Shown: positions 22,001 to 33,919 of the stretch, in pieces | Numbering within the stretch: the stretch's first letter is position 1 | How the letters are laid out: every line of letters begins with the position of its first letter | Source of the DNA: Edaphochlamys debaryana | Lineage: Eukaryota > Chlorophyta > Chlorophyceae > Chlamydomonadales | Assembly (NCBI GenBank): GCA_016858145.1 | Contig: JAEHOE010000010.1 | Location: forward strand, 1,596,368 to 1,660,367 | DNA: 64,000 nt | Direction: 5' to 3' | Made by a program: the position numbers and the translations under genes | Notes under the pieces: model-generated | Databases searched by the model: none | The model's input: the letters and a program-made list of their open reading frames with translations, nothing else | What the model was told of the DNA's origin: nothing

Positions 22001-24005
22001 CACGCCCCCGTCCCCAAACCCTCGCCCGCCAGGCCACCTGCGCACCCCCACCTTCCCCCCACAGCCCCTATTGGAGCCCATCCCCCCTCTTGTACCGCTG
22101 CCACCCTCCCTTCCGCTGCCGCCTACCCGCTGCACGGTGGTTGCCCCCGGCTTCTTCTCCGTGCTCTGGCCCTTGCCCCCGCTGGCCATGGCGAAGCGCT
22201 TGAAGGCGGCCCGGTCCAGGTCCTTGAGCAACGTGATGCCGTCAATCTGGGGGGGAGGAGGAGAATGGGCGGGAGGGATGGGGGCGGGACGGGAAGAAAT
22301 GTGGGCCTGCATTGATGGGAAGCGTACCGGGGCATGCGTCTCGCAACCCCCTCCTTCTCCTCGCCCTGGAGCCCACTCTGGCCCACCCAGCCTGCGACAC
22401 CCAGCGACTGCCCCCTCCCCGCGCCCCCTTTCCCCTCCACCCGCCCACCTTGTCGGGGTCCCCCGGCGCCGCGTAGAGCGTGCACAGGATCTGCTGGCGG
22501 TTGGGCGGCAGCTGCACGGCGTTGTTGGCCAGGAAGGTCTCGAGGCAGGCGCGGGGGAAGGTGGGACCGAAGGTGTCCATTATGGACTCGAACTCGGCCC
22601 GGTAGTTGATGTCGCGGGCGATGAGCCGCCCCACCAGCTGCGTGAGCGCCTTGGACTGCGGGGATGAGGGGGAGGGGATGGGGAGAGAGAGGGCGGCGTC
22701 GGGGGGCAGGATGAGATGGCTGGGTTGGGACCAAGGCTTGGGGAAAGGGCCTTAAGTTTTCCGCCTGAAACCACCTGCAGGCCTGGAACCCGCCCGTTTC
22801 AACGGGCCCACAGCATCCGCTTACTCCACAGTGGACTCAGGTGGGCTACCGATTGGCCCCCCGGTAGCCACTGCAGTCCCGGCCGTCACGGACCCCAGGA
22901 ATTATGTCCCTTCTGCTTCGGACCAATCCTCCCGCACCCCCCATGCCATGCCACTCTGGCCGCCGGCGAAAGGCCCATGGCCGATGGCCCCGCGGCGCCA
23001 CCCCATGGCACCCCGAGTGGGCTGTGGCCTGCCGGTGCCAGGGCCGGCCATGACGCTGGCGTGGGGCTCCAGGCCGTAATGGCGGTACCTTCAGTCTCAT
23101 CCCCGCGGCGCTGCTGACCAGCCCTCCATTCTAACTTGGCTTTCCGCTGGGTCCTGGAGACACAGCAGCCTTGACGGCACACAGTGTCCATTGCGCTGCG
23201 CGCCTCAGCGCCACACCCCTCCCCTCAGGCTGCCCCCGTGACCCTTTCATACCAAGCCCCCTCAAGGCATGCAGGGTATTGTCTACTGTCAGGCTCTTGA
23301 TGCTGCCCCTGCTCCGCGCCCCAACATGACGTGTCCCAGCGCGCGTCCCGTGTATAACCCACCCCCGTGCCCGCATCCCCCCTGACTTGGACGCCTCCCC
23401 AGACCCCGCACCGCCCCGTGCCCCACCTCCGGCACTGCTGACTCCGGCCGCTGACTCCCCAGCCGAGACGTCGAGCTGCCAAAGTGGACGCTGGTGCCTT
23501 CGCTGGGGCCCCCGCCCTCGCCGTCGTCGGGCGAGTCATCCTCCGGTGCCTGCACCCGCACCGACCGCGACGGTCGCGTGCTGTTGCCCGTTTTCAATGC
23601 TGGCGCCGGTGCTGCCGCTCCCGGTGCAAATCGCACAGAGGAGGAGCCAGGAGCGTTCCGCGGAGCGCCACTCGCAAGAATTGAGCTTGGCCTTGCGGCC
23701 AAGTCCGGCGTTTGAGGCCGCTCCTTGCTTCCCCATCGCAAGATAGGCGGCCTGGCTTGTGTTGCCGAAAGCAAGCTTTCTCCAGCAGGAAGCGTGTCGT
23801 TGAGGAGCGTCTCTGGCACAGGCGACTGCGATGCCCGGCCGGAGGTTGATGTATCTGGTTGAAGGCGCCTCTGGGCCTCGGTCGCCTCCTCCGTGGACTC
23901 AGCGAGCGCGGACCCGATGCCCTGCTCATGCCCGTGGCCACGCCGTTGCGTAGCCCCAGCGCCTGGGCTGAAGCAGGCAGCCAGGCCACGAAGGAGGCTG
24001 CCCAT
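19075..24005 (-). CDS. Large disordered protein with conserved helical core and possible acylated N-terminus
   Basis: Not recognised. Nine minus-strand exons join in phase: 24005-23427, 22655-22449, 22246-22127, 21888-21812, 21647-21533, 21304-21112, 20730-20278, 20112-19567 and 19316-19075, giving 843 aa. The N-terminus MGSLLRGLAACF has Gly2 and Cys11, compatible with N-myristoylation plus palmitoylation. Residues 1-193 are low complexity. Residues 194-430 form the only ordered core: LIARDINYRAEFESIMDTFG, FLANNAVQLPPNRQQIL, IDGITLLKDLDRAAFKRF, HIQDMIQEIDLNNILIPVG and a basic helix (MHKRKQERERFLIG with EALRKRLARRSMF). The first part resembles a degenerate EF-hand pair, but no canonical calcium loop is present. 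Residues 431-843 are Ser/Pro/Ala-rich with one conserved-looking helix (AIERLAKLTFINAERDRAM). The phase agreement of all nine exons makes the model likely. Function is unknown; a membrane-tethered scaffold is only a guess. Confidence 0.7.
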
Positions 24006-24960
24006 GGCTGCGCCTGGGCCTAGCCAAAAAAACTATAAGGTTCGTGGTGCACTGCCATGGCCTCCCACTTGCAAAGCCCCCACTCGCACGACCAGGTGAA
24101 GTAAGTCCGTTCCCTATTTAGTTACAGAGCTACGCCAGGGTATCTCAACTCAGGAGCGCAGTCTTTGTGAGCGATTGGCCTGAACAACCTATGCACGCGA
24201 GCCTAGTCGCGTGTAGAAGCGTAGCGCAATGTTGTTGTGCGACAGTGCTCGGGGTATGTGGGAGGGGTTCGCGACGTCGCGGTCCGACGGGTACGCCGCA
24301 CCGAAGTACAGCCTTCCCCGCGCCCCTCCCGTTCCCACAGGTTCCCGCCCCGCGACGTCTGTCGACGCACACCGACTGTTCCCCTGGTGTGTTACCACTC
24401 CTGACATAGGGAGGGAAGTTGACGACGCTGAAGGTGGCGCTGAACGCGGCGGAGTTACCCAGAGATGCAGGCAGGCAGGACGCCGATCATCCGCTGTCAT
24501 CGTGAGGGTATGTATAAGAGTCAAGTAGGTAAAAGGGAGGGATGGGAAACGTGCCATACATGATGAGTTCGACGGCTGTGTTGAAAGTGAGGGGCGTCGA
24601 GCGGGGACCGCGGGGCGTGCGGGTTTGGCGGCGTGGGGGAACCAGGGGTCACGCTCGTGTGGCCGAAGCGCGAGGCTCGCGCAGCAGCGTTCCAGCAGGG
24701 CAAGCGCTCTAAGGCACAGGCCCTGTCAGTCCGCTTCCTTGTCCGTAGAGTTCGCCTGGGCCTTCGTTCGCCAGCGAGTCGCACCTTCGCTTCGCTCAAC
24801 CTTGTGAACGGGCCCCATTCGAGCCGGTGTCGGCACAGCCGGGACCAACCCCATCCTTCTTAAGCCCTGCAGCCTCTGCTCCACATCCACACCCAGCATC
24901 CCTCAACCCTTGCTCATCACCTGAACCTCAACCCCCACAAGACCCCCAAACGCCAAAACC
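24006..24960. promoter_or_regulatory. Divergent intergenic region
   Basis: About 950 bases separate the minus-strand start at 24005 from the plus-strand start at 24961. Both promoters must lie here. I see no gene and no unambiguous promoter motif. Confidence 0.45.
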
Positions 24961-26135
24961 ATGGCCCCCCGGCACCCCACGCTGCTGCTGCTCCTCGGCG
25001 TGGGCCTCTCCCTGGCGGTGTCCGCCTCCGCCACGTGCTGCGAGGACTGCCGGAACCTGCAGGGGGATGACCTGGTCTTCCACTGCTTCGAGCAAGTGTT
25101 CCGGGGTCGGGGCGGCGGGGCGGCGGGGTGCGGGGCTGGCGGCGGTGGAAGTTCCAAGTTCGGAGTTCCGAGTTCGGACTTCCGAGTTCGGAGGCAGGCT
25201 TCGGGGAGCAGGCTGGGGGAGCGACAGCAGGGACCCGCCGCCGCCTTGACCCTGGCCGCCCCCGCTCCCCGCAGGCACTGCCACAACTGCGTCAGCGCCT
25301 CCGACTGCCTGGACCTCTCGCGCTCCGTGGCCGGCAACGTGGCGGAGGCCGCCTGCTCCGTGGCGCGGGACAAGTGCGGGGCCGCCGCGGCCCTCGCGCA
25401 GGCCCTGCAGGTGGGGCGGGGGTGGGGGGGGAGGATGAGGCGGGGTGTGGGAGGGATGAGGCGGGGGCGAGGGGTCAGGCAGCAGGTAACTTTCGGGGGG
25501 CATGAGGGGGCTAAGGCCATAAGGAGGTAGGGTGGCAGCGAAGCCCTCGCGCGTGCGCGGTCCCATCCCCCGGTGGATTGTGGGTCTAATCCCGCCTCGG
25601 GCTGTGGGGCATGTAAGGGCTGTGGGCCCTCACGTGCGCAGCTTGAGGGGAGGGCTGAGGCGCCCAGGGGGCTGGTCCAGCCAGGTTCCCTTACACATGG
25701 TCCACCTCCTCCTCCCTCGCTTCCCCCCGCGCAGGTCACCCGCCCGCAGTGCTACCGTGCCGCCAAGAACGTATGCCTGACCTACGCTCGGGACTACGCA
25801 CAGGTGTGCGCCTTGGGGGACCGCGCAGCCAAGCACGGGCAAGGGCGCCACCGCCGAACCGCGGGGCCCAGCAGCTCTCCGCCTGTCTCAACCGTGGGGC
25901 TCGCATCCCACCAGCCCTCCCCCATGCCCACCTCCTCCAGCACACATTCACGCTTGAACCCTGCCCCACTCCCCGTCCGCTCCCCCACGCAACGCAGGAC
26001 GGCAGCGGCTCCTGCTCCGGCTACACGGGCGGCTACGGCAGCTGCGACGCCGGCACCTTCCGCAGCTACGTGGACGAGGAGCTGGAGTCGCTGTGCGACC
26101 GCGTGGGCAAGGGCATCGCCATCTCCCTGCCCTGA
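24961..26135 (+). CDS. Small secreted cysteine-rich protein
   Basis: Not recognised. Four exons: 24961-about 25127, 25275-25410, 25735-25803 and 25998-26135, giving about 170 aa. It starts with a textbook signal peptide: MAPRHP, then a Leu-rich hydrophobic core (TLLLLLGVGLSLAVSASA), with cleavage expected before TCCEDC. The mature part holds evenly spaced cysteines (CCEDC, HCHNCVSASDC, AACSVARDKC, QCYRAAKNVC, SCSGYTGGYGSC, LC), suggesting disulfides and an extracellular or lumenal location. The end of exon 1 is chosen because the exon 2 phase requires two leftover bases; the resulting FRGRGGGAAG stretch is doubtful. Intron 1 holds a short tandem array of an AGTTCGGA/TTCCG motif at about 25149-25192. 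Confidence 0.7.
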
Positions 26136-27065
26136 GGGGCTACCTGGGTCGGCAGCATGGGCGCTGAGGGCTTCTGGTGCCGCCACCTGCAGAAGTCTAG
26201 GAAACGGATGAGATGGAGGTTGTGAGTTGTATCGTACATGATAGCACTGTTTCAGCGTTAGGTAGCTAGTGAGCCATAGAGGCAGGTCAGCTAGGACGAG
26301 CTTCCTAGGTGCGTAGCAGCTGTATGACATTGTAGCTGTTGTTGGGAGGCGCCCTCGACATTTTATGGGCCCGAAGTCCAGCGGACTCGGGGGTTGCGCA
26401 GAAGTACGGTTGACCCCTGTTGACCGCAGCAGAACGGCCACACAAGATCAGTGCAAGTTGCAATCCACCTCAACACCGTCCTTCCACCTCCGCTTGCCCC
26501 TGCTACGTGCGCTCCTTGCACAGCCATGCTGCGGACCCGAGCCGGCGCAAGCTCTGACCTGCACGGCGACCCGCCCTGATCCCGCTCATGCTTCTGCTCC
26601 GGCCCCAGTCCAGTTCAGCCCAGCTGCATTGCAGATGGACCAGGCCTCCTGTTGCCACTGTGCATGGATAGCGGCTACGGAGCAATGCCAATGCACGGAG
26701 GGGGGGGGGGCAGGGGGATGGGAGGGGGGAAGGCACGGCCGGCCCAGGAGCACACCGCACTACTCGAGGGCCCCTTATAGCTACTGCTGAGGTGCTGAGG
26801 GGGCAGAGGGGAATGGGGTGAGCGAGAGGCACGGCCGCCACGGCACGGACTAAACGGTTGCGCTGCCCTGCGCGAAACCCCTTCACTTTCGCCCGACGAA
26901 CTTCTGTCTCGATCACCGCAGCCAAGGGGCAAGTGCAGCTAGCAACTCTCCTAGCGGCCGCAGTCCTGCGGCATGACTCGGGCTCGGCGCCCCGCGCACC
27001 GCCAGCCCAAATAAGGCTCTAGCTCCCTTCCGCCGCTCTGCGTCTGTAATATCGCCAGCGTAGCC
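26136..27065. other. Intergenic region before the membrane-protein family
   Basis: No exon was supported. It should contain the 3' UTR of the Cys-rich gene and the promoter of the gene at 27066. A run of ten G residues lies near 26701-26710. Confidence 0.45.
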
Positions 27066-30000
27066 ATGCCCGCTTTCGCGGACGCGCCTATGGCCCCGGC
27101 GCGGAGCCGCCCGCTCAGGGGCGCGCTCACTGCGGCCCTGGGCTCCGCAGCTGCCGCGCTTTCTCCATTGCTTGCTCTGACCTGCTGGGCTGGCGGGGCT
27201 CTGCTGCGAGGCCTTGAGCGCGTGCTTGCACGCTTCGGCCAGGTGAGCCTCACCAACGTTGCTTGCGGAGGTCTGAGCTCCAGCTCCGTGCCGCGCCTCT
27301 CCCGCGTGCCCGCGCCGGATGCTGCAGCTCGAGCTGCGTCTAACTGGTCGTCTTCTCCTCCCGTCTTGGGGCGCAGCGCAAAACCGGCCTTGCCGCGCCG
27401 CGGCGCCCGACCTCGCCCCCGGCAAGGGAGCTGGACTCCGTGGCGGCAGCGGCACCGGCGGGTCCCGGCAGGCAAGAGGTGTGCAAGGACAGAGGGAGAG
27501 GCCGTGCGAGGGTGCGCCGCCGGCGGTCCTAACTCGCTCGACTCGACTGTCTCTCCACCCGCGCGCGTTCCGGTCGCCACCCTTGACCCTGCAGCAGCCT
27601 GCAGCTCTCCCGCAGCGGCAGCGGCGGCTCCACGCCGTCCGGGCATCAGCAGCGCCGCTCAGGTGGGTCGCCGTGGGGGCATCAGTGGAGGGGCTCTAGG
27701 CCCTCCAGCGCGCCTCCGCTCGAGGCCGCGGGCGCTGTGTTAGGGTCCCGAGCTGACCGCCATTGCACATATGCCCGCAGGCGATTGGTGGGGCAGCCAC
27801 TTTCCTGCTGCCACTCCCGAGACTCCCCACGCCACCGCCAGAGACGACGCTTCGGTAGCGGCACCCGAGTCAGGCGGCCGCTGCCTCCAGCCCACCGCAA
27901 TGCATCACCTGCTGCGGGCCCCGCCGCCTGCCTTTGAGCGGCCGCCGCTGCCGCCGCACGGCGATGCTCCCGGCAGTGCCATCCGCCGCCGGCCCTGGCA
28001 GCAGCAAGTGCAGTTCGCCGAGCCCGTCACCAGCGGCGCCGCCGCCAGCACAGCCGTCACCAGCGGCGCCGCAGCCAGCAGCAGCACCAGCAGCAGCGGC
28101 CCCTCCGGCAGCATAAGCAGCCACATCGCGAACCGGCTCGTACCGCAACCGCAGCCGAAAAGCCATGTGTGCTCCCCGCCCGGCGGCCAGAGCCGACTGG
28201 CCGTGAGCGGCCCTGGCGGCGCCGCCGGCGAGGCGGTGTTCGGCCTGGCCCTGCCCGAGCTCCTCCGGGGCCTGTCGGCCGCCGACCCACATCCCCGCTA
28301 TGCCCAGGCGGCGCGGGCTCTGGGGAGCGGCGCAGGCGGCATCGGCCGGGACGGGCGGCATTCGGCCTCCATGCCGTGCATGCAGTCCGTGGCGCGGGGC
28401 GCGCCGCGAGGCTTCAGCGGCGACGGAGCGGCCGGCGCCACCGTCCGTGGCCTCGAGCTTGCCGCCTCAGAGGGCAGCCATGCAGACGAAGCCTTCAGCA
28501 CGCCCTTGGCCTCCGCGCCGTCGGCCCCGCCGGCACTGCCCGCACGCGCGCCCACCCCTCAGCCGCCGGGTGCACCCCACGCTCCGACGGCAAGCGAGGC
28601 TGCTGAGGCCACCGGTAGCGGGCCCAGCCCGGGCGCTCCCGAGGCTGTGGCTAGCGATACAGGGTCAAGGCGGCGCCCCTCCACGCCGATATCGGTACCA
28701 GGGGCGGACGCGCGGCAGTTTGAGGGAGCCCTGGCGGCCGCCCCCGCGGGCCCGAGCTCTTGGCCCCCTCGGCAGTCCACGCTGTACCGCTCTCCCGTAC
28801 AGCAGGTGGCGGTGGCTTACAAGGTGGGTGTATGTTATGGACACGCATTGAGTTGGATAGGAAGAGCGCTGTGGGTGTTGCCGGGCCTTGATGTGACACG
28901 GGGGCAGCTGGTTTCAGTATCGTGGCCTGACTCCTTCCGCTCTACTCCACTGCAGCTGGAGGCCCCACCTGGTGTGCCCTTCGAGCGCGCCGCATGCGCC
29001 ATCGCCGCCGCTGTCCAGAGCTCTATCGAGCGGTCCATGAACCAAGGCACGTCCGTTTCGGGTGCGCCCTCTGGCTCCGCCGCCAGCCCCTCCCCCGGCC
29101 GCTGGCTGGGCTACGCCGCCCAGGTGGCTGTGGTGCGGGGCTGCGTGGAGGTGGTCTGCAGGCTGCAGGTGGGGGAGGGGGAAGGGGGGAGGGAACAGAG
29201 GAGGCGATGGCAGGGATGGGGGAAGGTAAAGGGGGGGTTGAGGGATGGTGCAGGCCTGCGGAGGGGGGTGTCGGTAGGCCATGAGTTCCGCAGCATGCTA
29301 CCCACAGCCCACCAACGCATGAGCCCCACCTGACGACTCTCGATGGCAATCCTTCCCTCGTCGCCCTGCGCCCTGCCGCAGTACTCGGGCCCCGAGCTGT
29401 CGGAGGCTGAGCTGGCTGAGGCTCTGGCCTGCCTCGAGGACGAGCTGAGGGGCATACTGAGGGAGGAGGCGGGGCAGGACGCAGGCCCCGGAGAGGCGGC
29501 AGGCGGCGGTACTGCAGGCCGTTTGCAACCGGTGAGTGCCGTAGGGGAAAGCGCCGACGGGGCAGGGCAGTCGAGATGGCACGGAATGTAAGCACAATTA
29601 CTTCTCCACGTCAAGTGTCTCACCCTTCACTCCTCCTCCCTTGGTCCGCCCGCAGGCCCTCTGGGCTACCGACACCCCGACCAGCGGCGCAGCGGCGCTG
29701 CTCCTAAGCCTCGACCCCCCCGTCCTCACCGCGCAGCCGCCCCCCGAGTTCCTCGTCATGGGGGCATCGCGGCCCGACCTGCTGGCCCCCAGCCCAGCCG
29801 GCGACGAGGGCGCCGGTCCCCGGCCCAGCTCCTCCGGCCCCCGGCCGAGCTCCCCTGGCGTCGGCGGCAGCTCGTCCGTCGGCGGCCGCCTGCCCCGCAT
29901 GAGCAGCGGCGACTGTGGCTACGAGGCCAGTAGCGAAGTTGGCGCCAGCCAGAGCCGCGGCAGCTCCTACACGGGCGGCGGGTCGACGTCAGTGGCTCGG

Positions 30001-33000
30001 TTGGCCGCCTCCAACAGCCTGGACCTGAGCGGAGCGTCGGCGATGGAGGCCCGAGCAGCCTTTGCTGCCGCCACCGCGGCCTTTGCCCGCAAGGACCGGT
30101 CCCAGGGCGGCGCAGCAGGCGGCCAGGACTCGCTCCGCCTCGCCGCGCACCCAGCCACCAGTGCTGGAGCGGCGGCGGCAGCCGTCGCGGCCGCGGTGGC
30201 TCCGCCGGAGCCGCACCCTCCGCCCGCCGAGCCGCCGCCGGCGCCCCCCGCTGAGGACGTGACGCCGTTCGTGGCCAAGCCCCAACGCCGGGGCCCCATC
30301 AAGAGCAAGACGTTCCACGGCGGCCGGTCGAAGCAGGCGAGCCGCGTGCCCCACGAAGACTCCGCCCTCGAGCCTGGCATGGGCCCGCCGGGACAGGGAC
30401 AGGTGCCGCGGGCGACCAGCCAGAGCTCAGAGGCGGCATCCTCATCCCAGGGAACCACGGGGGATGGCATGGTCTTCATCCCAATGATGGGCGGGCTGAG
30501 CGGCCTGAGGCGGCAGGCCTCGGCGCCGCTACTGCACGCGAGCGCAGGCGAGGGCGACGAGCCCTTTGGCGGCGGCCTGGCTGGCTATGCCGCTAGCACC
30601 GCCGGGGCCCGGGCCGTTGGGGTCGCTAGGGGCCTCCGGCTGGGCCCCAATGAAGCGGTGGACGCCGCAAGCACGGACGAGGAGGCCTTTTACACTGCGG
30701 CTAACGCCGTGGCTGCGGAGGCGGGTGCAGCCGAGCCGGCGCAGAGGGCTGACGGCCGCCGCAGGCTGATGCAGCCTGGGGCTCAGCGGCAGCTGCAGTT
30801 CGAAGCAGCTGCTGAAGGCGCTCCCGGATTGCCGTCTGAGACTCATGAGGGCTTGGTATCCAGCCTTATGCGGCCGCCGAGCACTTCCGTGCGCGCAAAC
30901 CTGGTGCTGCAGTCCGGCGGAGGCGCAGGGGCTTCCGCTGCTGGCGCCATGGAGGTGCGGCTGGTGGTGGAGCAGCATGGCGCCGTGGTGGCGGAGGTGG
31001 AGCGCGTGACCGTTGGACCTCAAGGCGCCAGCGTCAGGTGAGTGACCGAGCGGGGTTGCGAGAAGGATGTGGGACATCCCGACGTTCGCCAATGAAGCCG
31101 GGCCGAGCCGTGGGGGTGGCGGACGCCGTAGTTCAGCTATATAAGGACTCGCTCGCGCTCTCGACGGTTGTCTTTGCTGGCCTCCTGGCCGTCTGGCTTG
31201 TTCAGCCCCGCGACAGCTGGATCCTGTACGGGCTTCCGCAAACTCCACTCGCTGCTTCAGTCTTGCGACCTGGGGCGTTTTACAGCATACATAGATAAGT
31301 CTTTTAGCACTCAGCGCTATGACGATGCCAAGCGCTGCGACTGCCTCTCAGAACGTCGGTCCATCGCGGCCGTAGCGCCGACGCAAGGCCCTTAGCAGCT
31401 CTGTCGATAATCATGGATCTCTCGGCAGCCCACTATGCTCCTTGGCCCATGTCCCTAGGCACATTCTGGCACGCCTCGTGAGCATCCTGGTTGTCCCCCG
31501 CCAATGCCCCCACAGCCTGGACGTGTCGGGCCTGGTGGAGGGATTTGCGGCGCTGCTCGTGCTCCCGTCTCGGCGTGGAGACCCGCAGCCCCAACCCGCG
31601 GTCTGGGCCTCCCCCCTATACCTGCCGCTGGCAGTAATGCCTGCGCCTGTAGCCGAGGAGCTGAGCGGGCTCATGGAGCGTATGGAGCGGGAGGCGGCCG
31701 CCCAGTGGCCCGACCTGCCCGCCAGCACCGTCCGCGCCAGCGCCTTTACTCACCACTTTAGCGCCCTGGTATCCGACATGGCGTCCCTGCTGCTGGGCTG
31801 CGAGCGGGCAGCAGCCGAGGCGGAGGAGGCGGGGCTGCGGGCTGGCGTGCGCTCGGCCCACGGCGCCGGTGCCGGCCCCGGGGCTGAGACGGATGCAGCC
31901 GCGGGCCTTGAGGAGCTGACGGAGCTGGGCTCGGGACTGCTGTCTTTCCTGCGGGCCTCGGGCCTCACCGCCACCCTGGACTACCTGCTGGGCGAGGTGG
32001 AGGCGACGGGTGAGCGCAGCAATCATTGCAGGGAATCATTGAGATAACTTTGGTCATGTGGGTCGGGCGGGAGGCGGTAGGGAAGGCCTGCAGCAGGATC
32101 TGAGATAGACTGTTGCACGTGGCCAGCCCAAGAACACCACCAAACCTCTGCTTCTGCATGCTCATGGCCCCAGGCGTGCAGCTGGAGGAAGATCAAGAGC
32201 CCGTCCACCAGTCCCAGCCGGGCGAGCGCGGCGCAGACCACGCTGAGCACGGTCGTAACGACCCTGTGGAGGAGTCCCAGCACGGACCGGCCTGGACCTC
32301 GGCCCTCCCGCCCGCCATAGCGTGGGCCATCAACGGCTTCGACCCGCCCACCGAGGCGCGCTACGAGGCCGCCCAACACCGCCGCGCCGGCGGCCTGCTC
32401 CACATGGCCTCGGCCGCCGTCCTCGCCGCCGTCACCTCCGCCAACGGGCTGCTGTGCCTTCTGGCGCTGGCGGTGGGCGGCCTGGCCCACATGCTGTGCC
32501 CCATCCGCGCCGCCGGCCACGGTGAGGGCGCGCTGAGCGTGGAGGCGGCCATGCAGTTAGCCTGCGCGCTGCGGCGACTCGGGCTGCTGGCCGGTCCGCT
32601 GCTTGCAGTGCTGCTGGCGCTGCCGGCGGTACTGCACGGCCCCATCATTGTGGGCCAGCAAGCGCGCCCCAGCCCATGGAGAGTCAGGTAAGGGGCGGCG
32701 GGGCAGGGGTTTTGGTGTTGCCCGCCGGCATCGAGCTAGTTTAGGGGTGGTGGGTCTCGGGTGGGGGCGAGCTGCCGGTCGTTGGTCAAAGGGAGTGCGC
32801 GGGGACTGTGCTGATGAGTGTTGTGGACCCTCGCTCCCAGGCGTCTGGAGACCTTGGTCTGTGGCGTGCATGCCGTGGGCGTGCTGGCGCTGTGCCTGCT
32901 GGGCCGTGCGGTGCCTGCGGTGCTGTCCGCCGTGCGCGTGGCTGCAGTCGTCACGGTGGTGGCCCAGCCGGCTCTGTACGCGGTGCGTGGAGAAGCGGGC

Positions 33001-33377
33001 GGGCTGGTGGCTGCGTACGCATGAGGATGTTAGGGCTGCGCGTGAGGGTGTGTCCTAAGGGTCCACTGCAGCGTACCAATGCTCCTCTCCTTGCAACAAG
33101 GGACCGCCGCTGCCCACTGCCCCAGGTCCGGCCCCGCTATTACGCCCCCTGCTGGGCCCTGGACGCCGCCCTGCTGCTGCCGCTGGTGGAGGCCGGCGCC
33201 AGAGCCTGGCTGCCCGGGGCTGCCTGCGTGACCCTGGTCCTGGCGCTATCCATGGCGGGGTGTGTGGTGGTGGACGCGGCCGAGCGGGAGGCCTTCCTGG
33301 CGGCAGCGGCAGCCGGCGCGGAGGAGCCGGCGGGGCCGGGCCTGGCGGGTGCAACGGAGGGTGGTGCGGAGACTTGA
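27066..33377 (+). CDS. Uncharacterised large multi-pass membrane protein, family copy 1
   Basis: Eleven exons join in phase: 27066-27242, 27377-27478, 27605-27662, 27781-28823, 28956-29168, 29382-29531, 29656-31037, 31516-32009, 32174-32687, 32841-32982 and 33126-33377, giving about 1,508 aa. Order: a hydrophobic N-terminal helix (residues 20-55); a Pro/Ala/Ser-rich linker; LYRSPVQQVAVAYK near 450; GRWLGYAAQVAVVRGCVEVV near 510; an acidic helix (ELSEAELAEALACLEDELRG) near 540; a long linker; VRLVVEQHGAVVAEVERVTV near 1020; then DVSGLVEGFAALLVLP, PLYLPLAVMPAPVAEELSGL and a helical domain to about 1206. The C-terminus has several membrane segments in four exons (GLLHMASAAVLAAVTSANGL, LLAGPLLAVLLALPAVL, GVHAVGVLALCLLG, ALDAALLLPLVEAG, CVTLVLALSMAGCVVV). 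I recognise no known family. Three further copies follow in this window. Confidence 0.8.
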
Positions 33378-33919
33378 GATGGCCTGACGGGCCAGATACA
33401 ACACACGTGGCGTTAACGCGAGTTGAGTAGAGCAGGTGGGGCCCCAATTTGCGGTCTCCCGGGTGGAGGCCCAGCAGGCCTGCCGTGTTGCAGCTCGACG
33501 GTGAGAAACGTTGATCTGGGACCTGCGCAAACGGACGCAGCGTCGCCTGGGCTATACAGGTGGCGCGTATGAACGCTGGCGCATTGCTATCAGGGTCCGA
33601 CCTGATGCGGGGCCCGCGTTGGACAAGCGCGGGCTTCGGCGTTGCGGTAATCCTAGCCGGGTAGCGGGGGCGAATGACGCCGCCGATGCGGACGAGGCGC
33701 GTTGGCGGGGGATTAGGCGGCTTGGTGCTCGCTGGTGCTCACATAGCCCTTTGACGCTATTGCCAGTTGCTCACATACAATAGTAAGGATCCGTTGCCAA
33801 GTTCGAAGCTCCTACACCGCACGGCCAAGGCACACGAGACTCCGTCGCCGCCGGCAGCGCAAGTCTGAAGCGCCCCTGCGCGGGCCGACCGCGTCGCACC
33901 GGTCCCAGCCATAGCGGGC
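33378..33919. other. Spacer between family copies 1 and 2
   Basis: About 540 bases hold the 3' UTR of copy 1 and the promoter of copy 2. No TGTAA and no other gene were seen. Confidence 0.5.
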
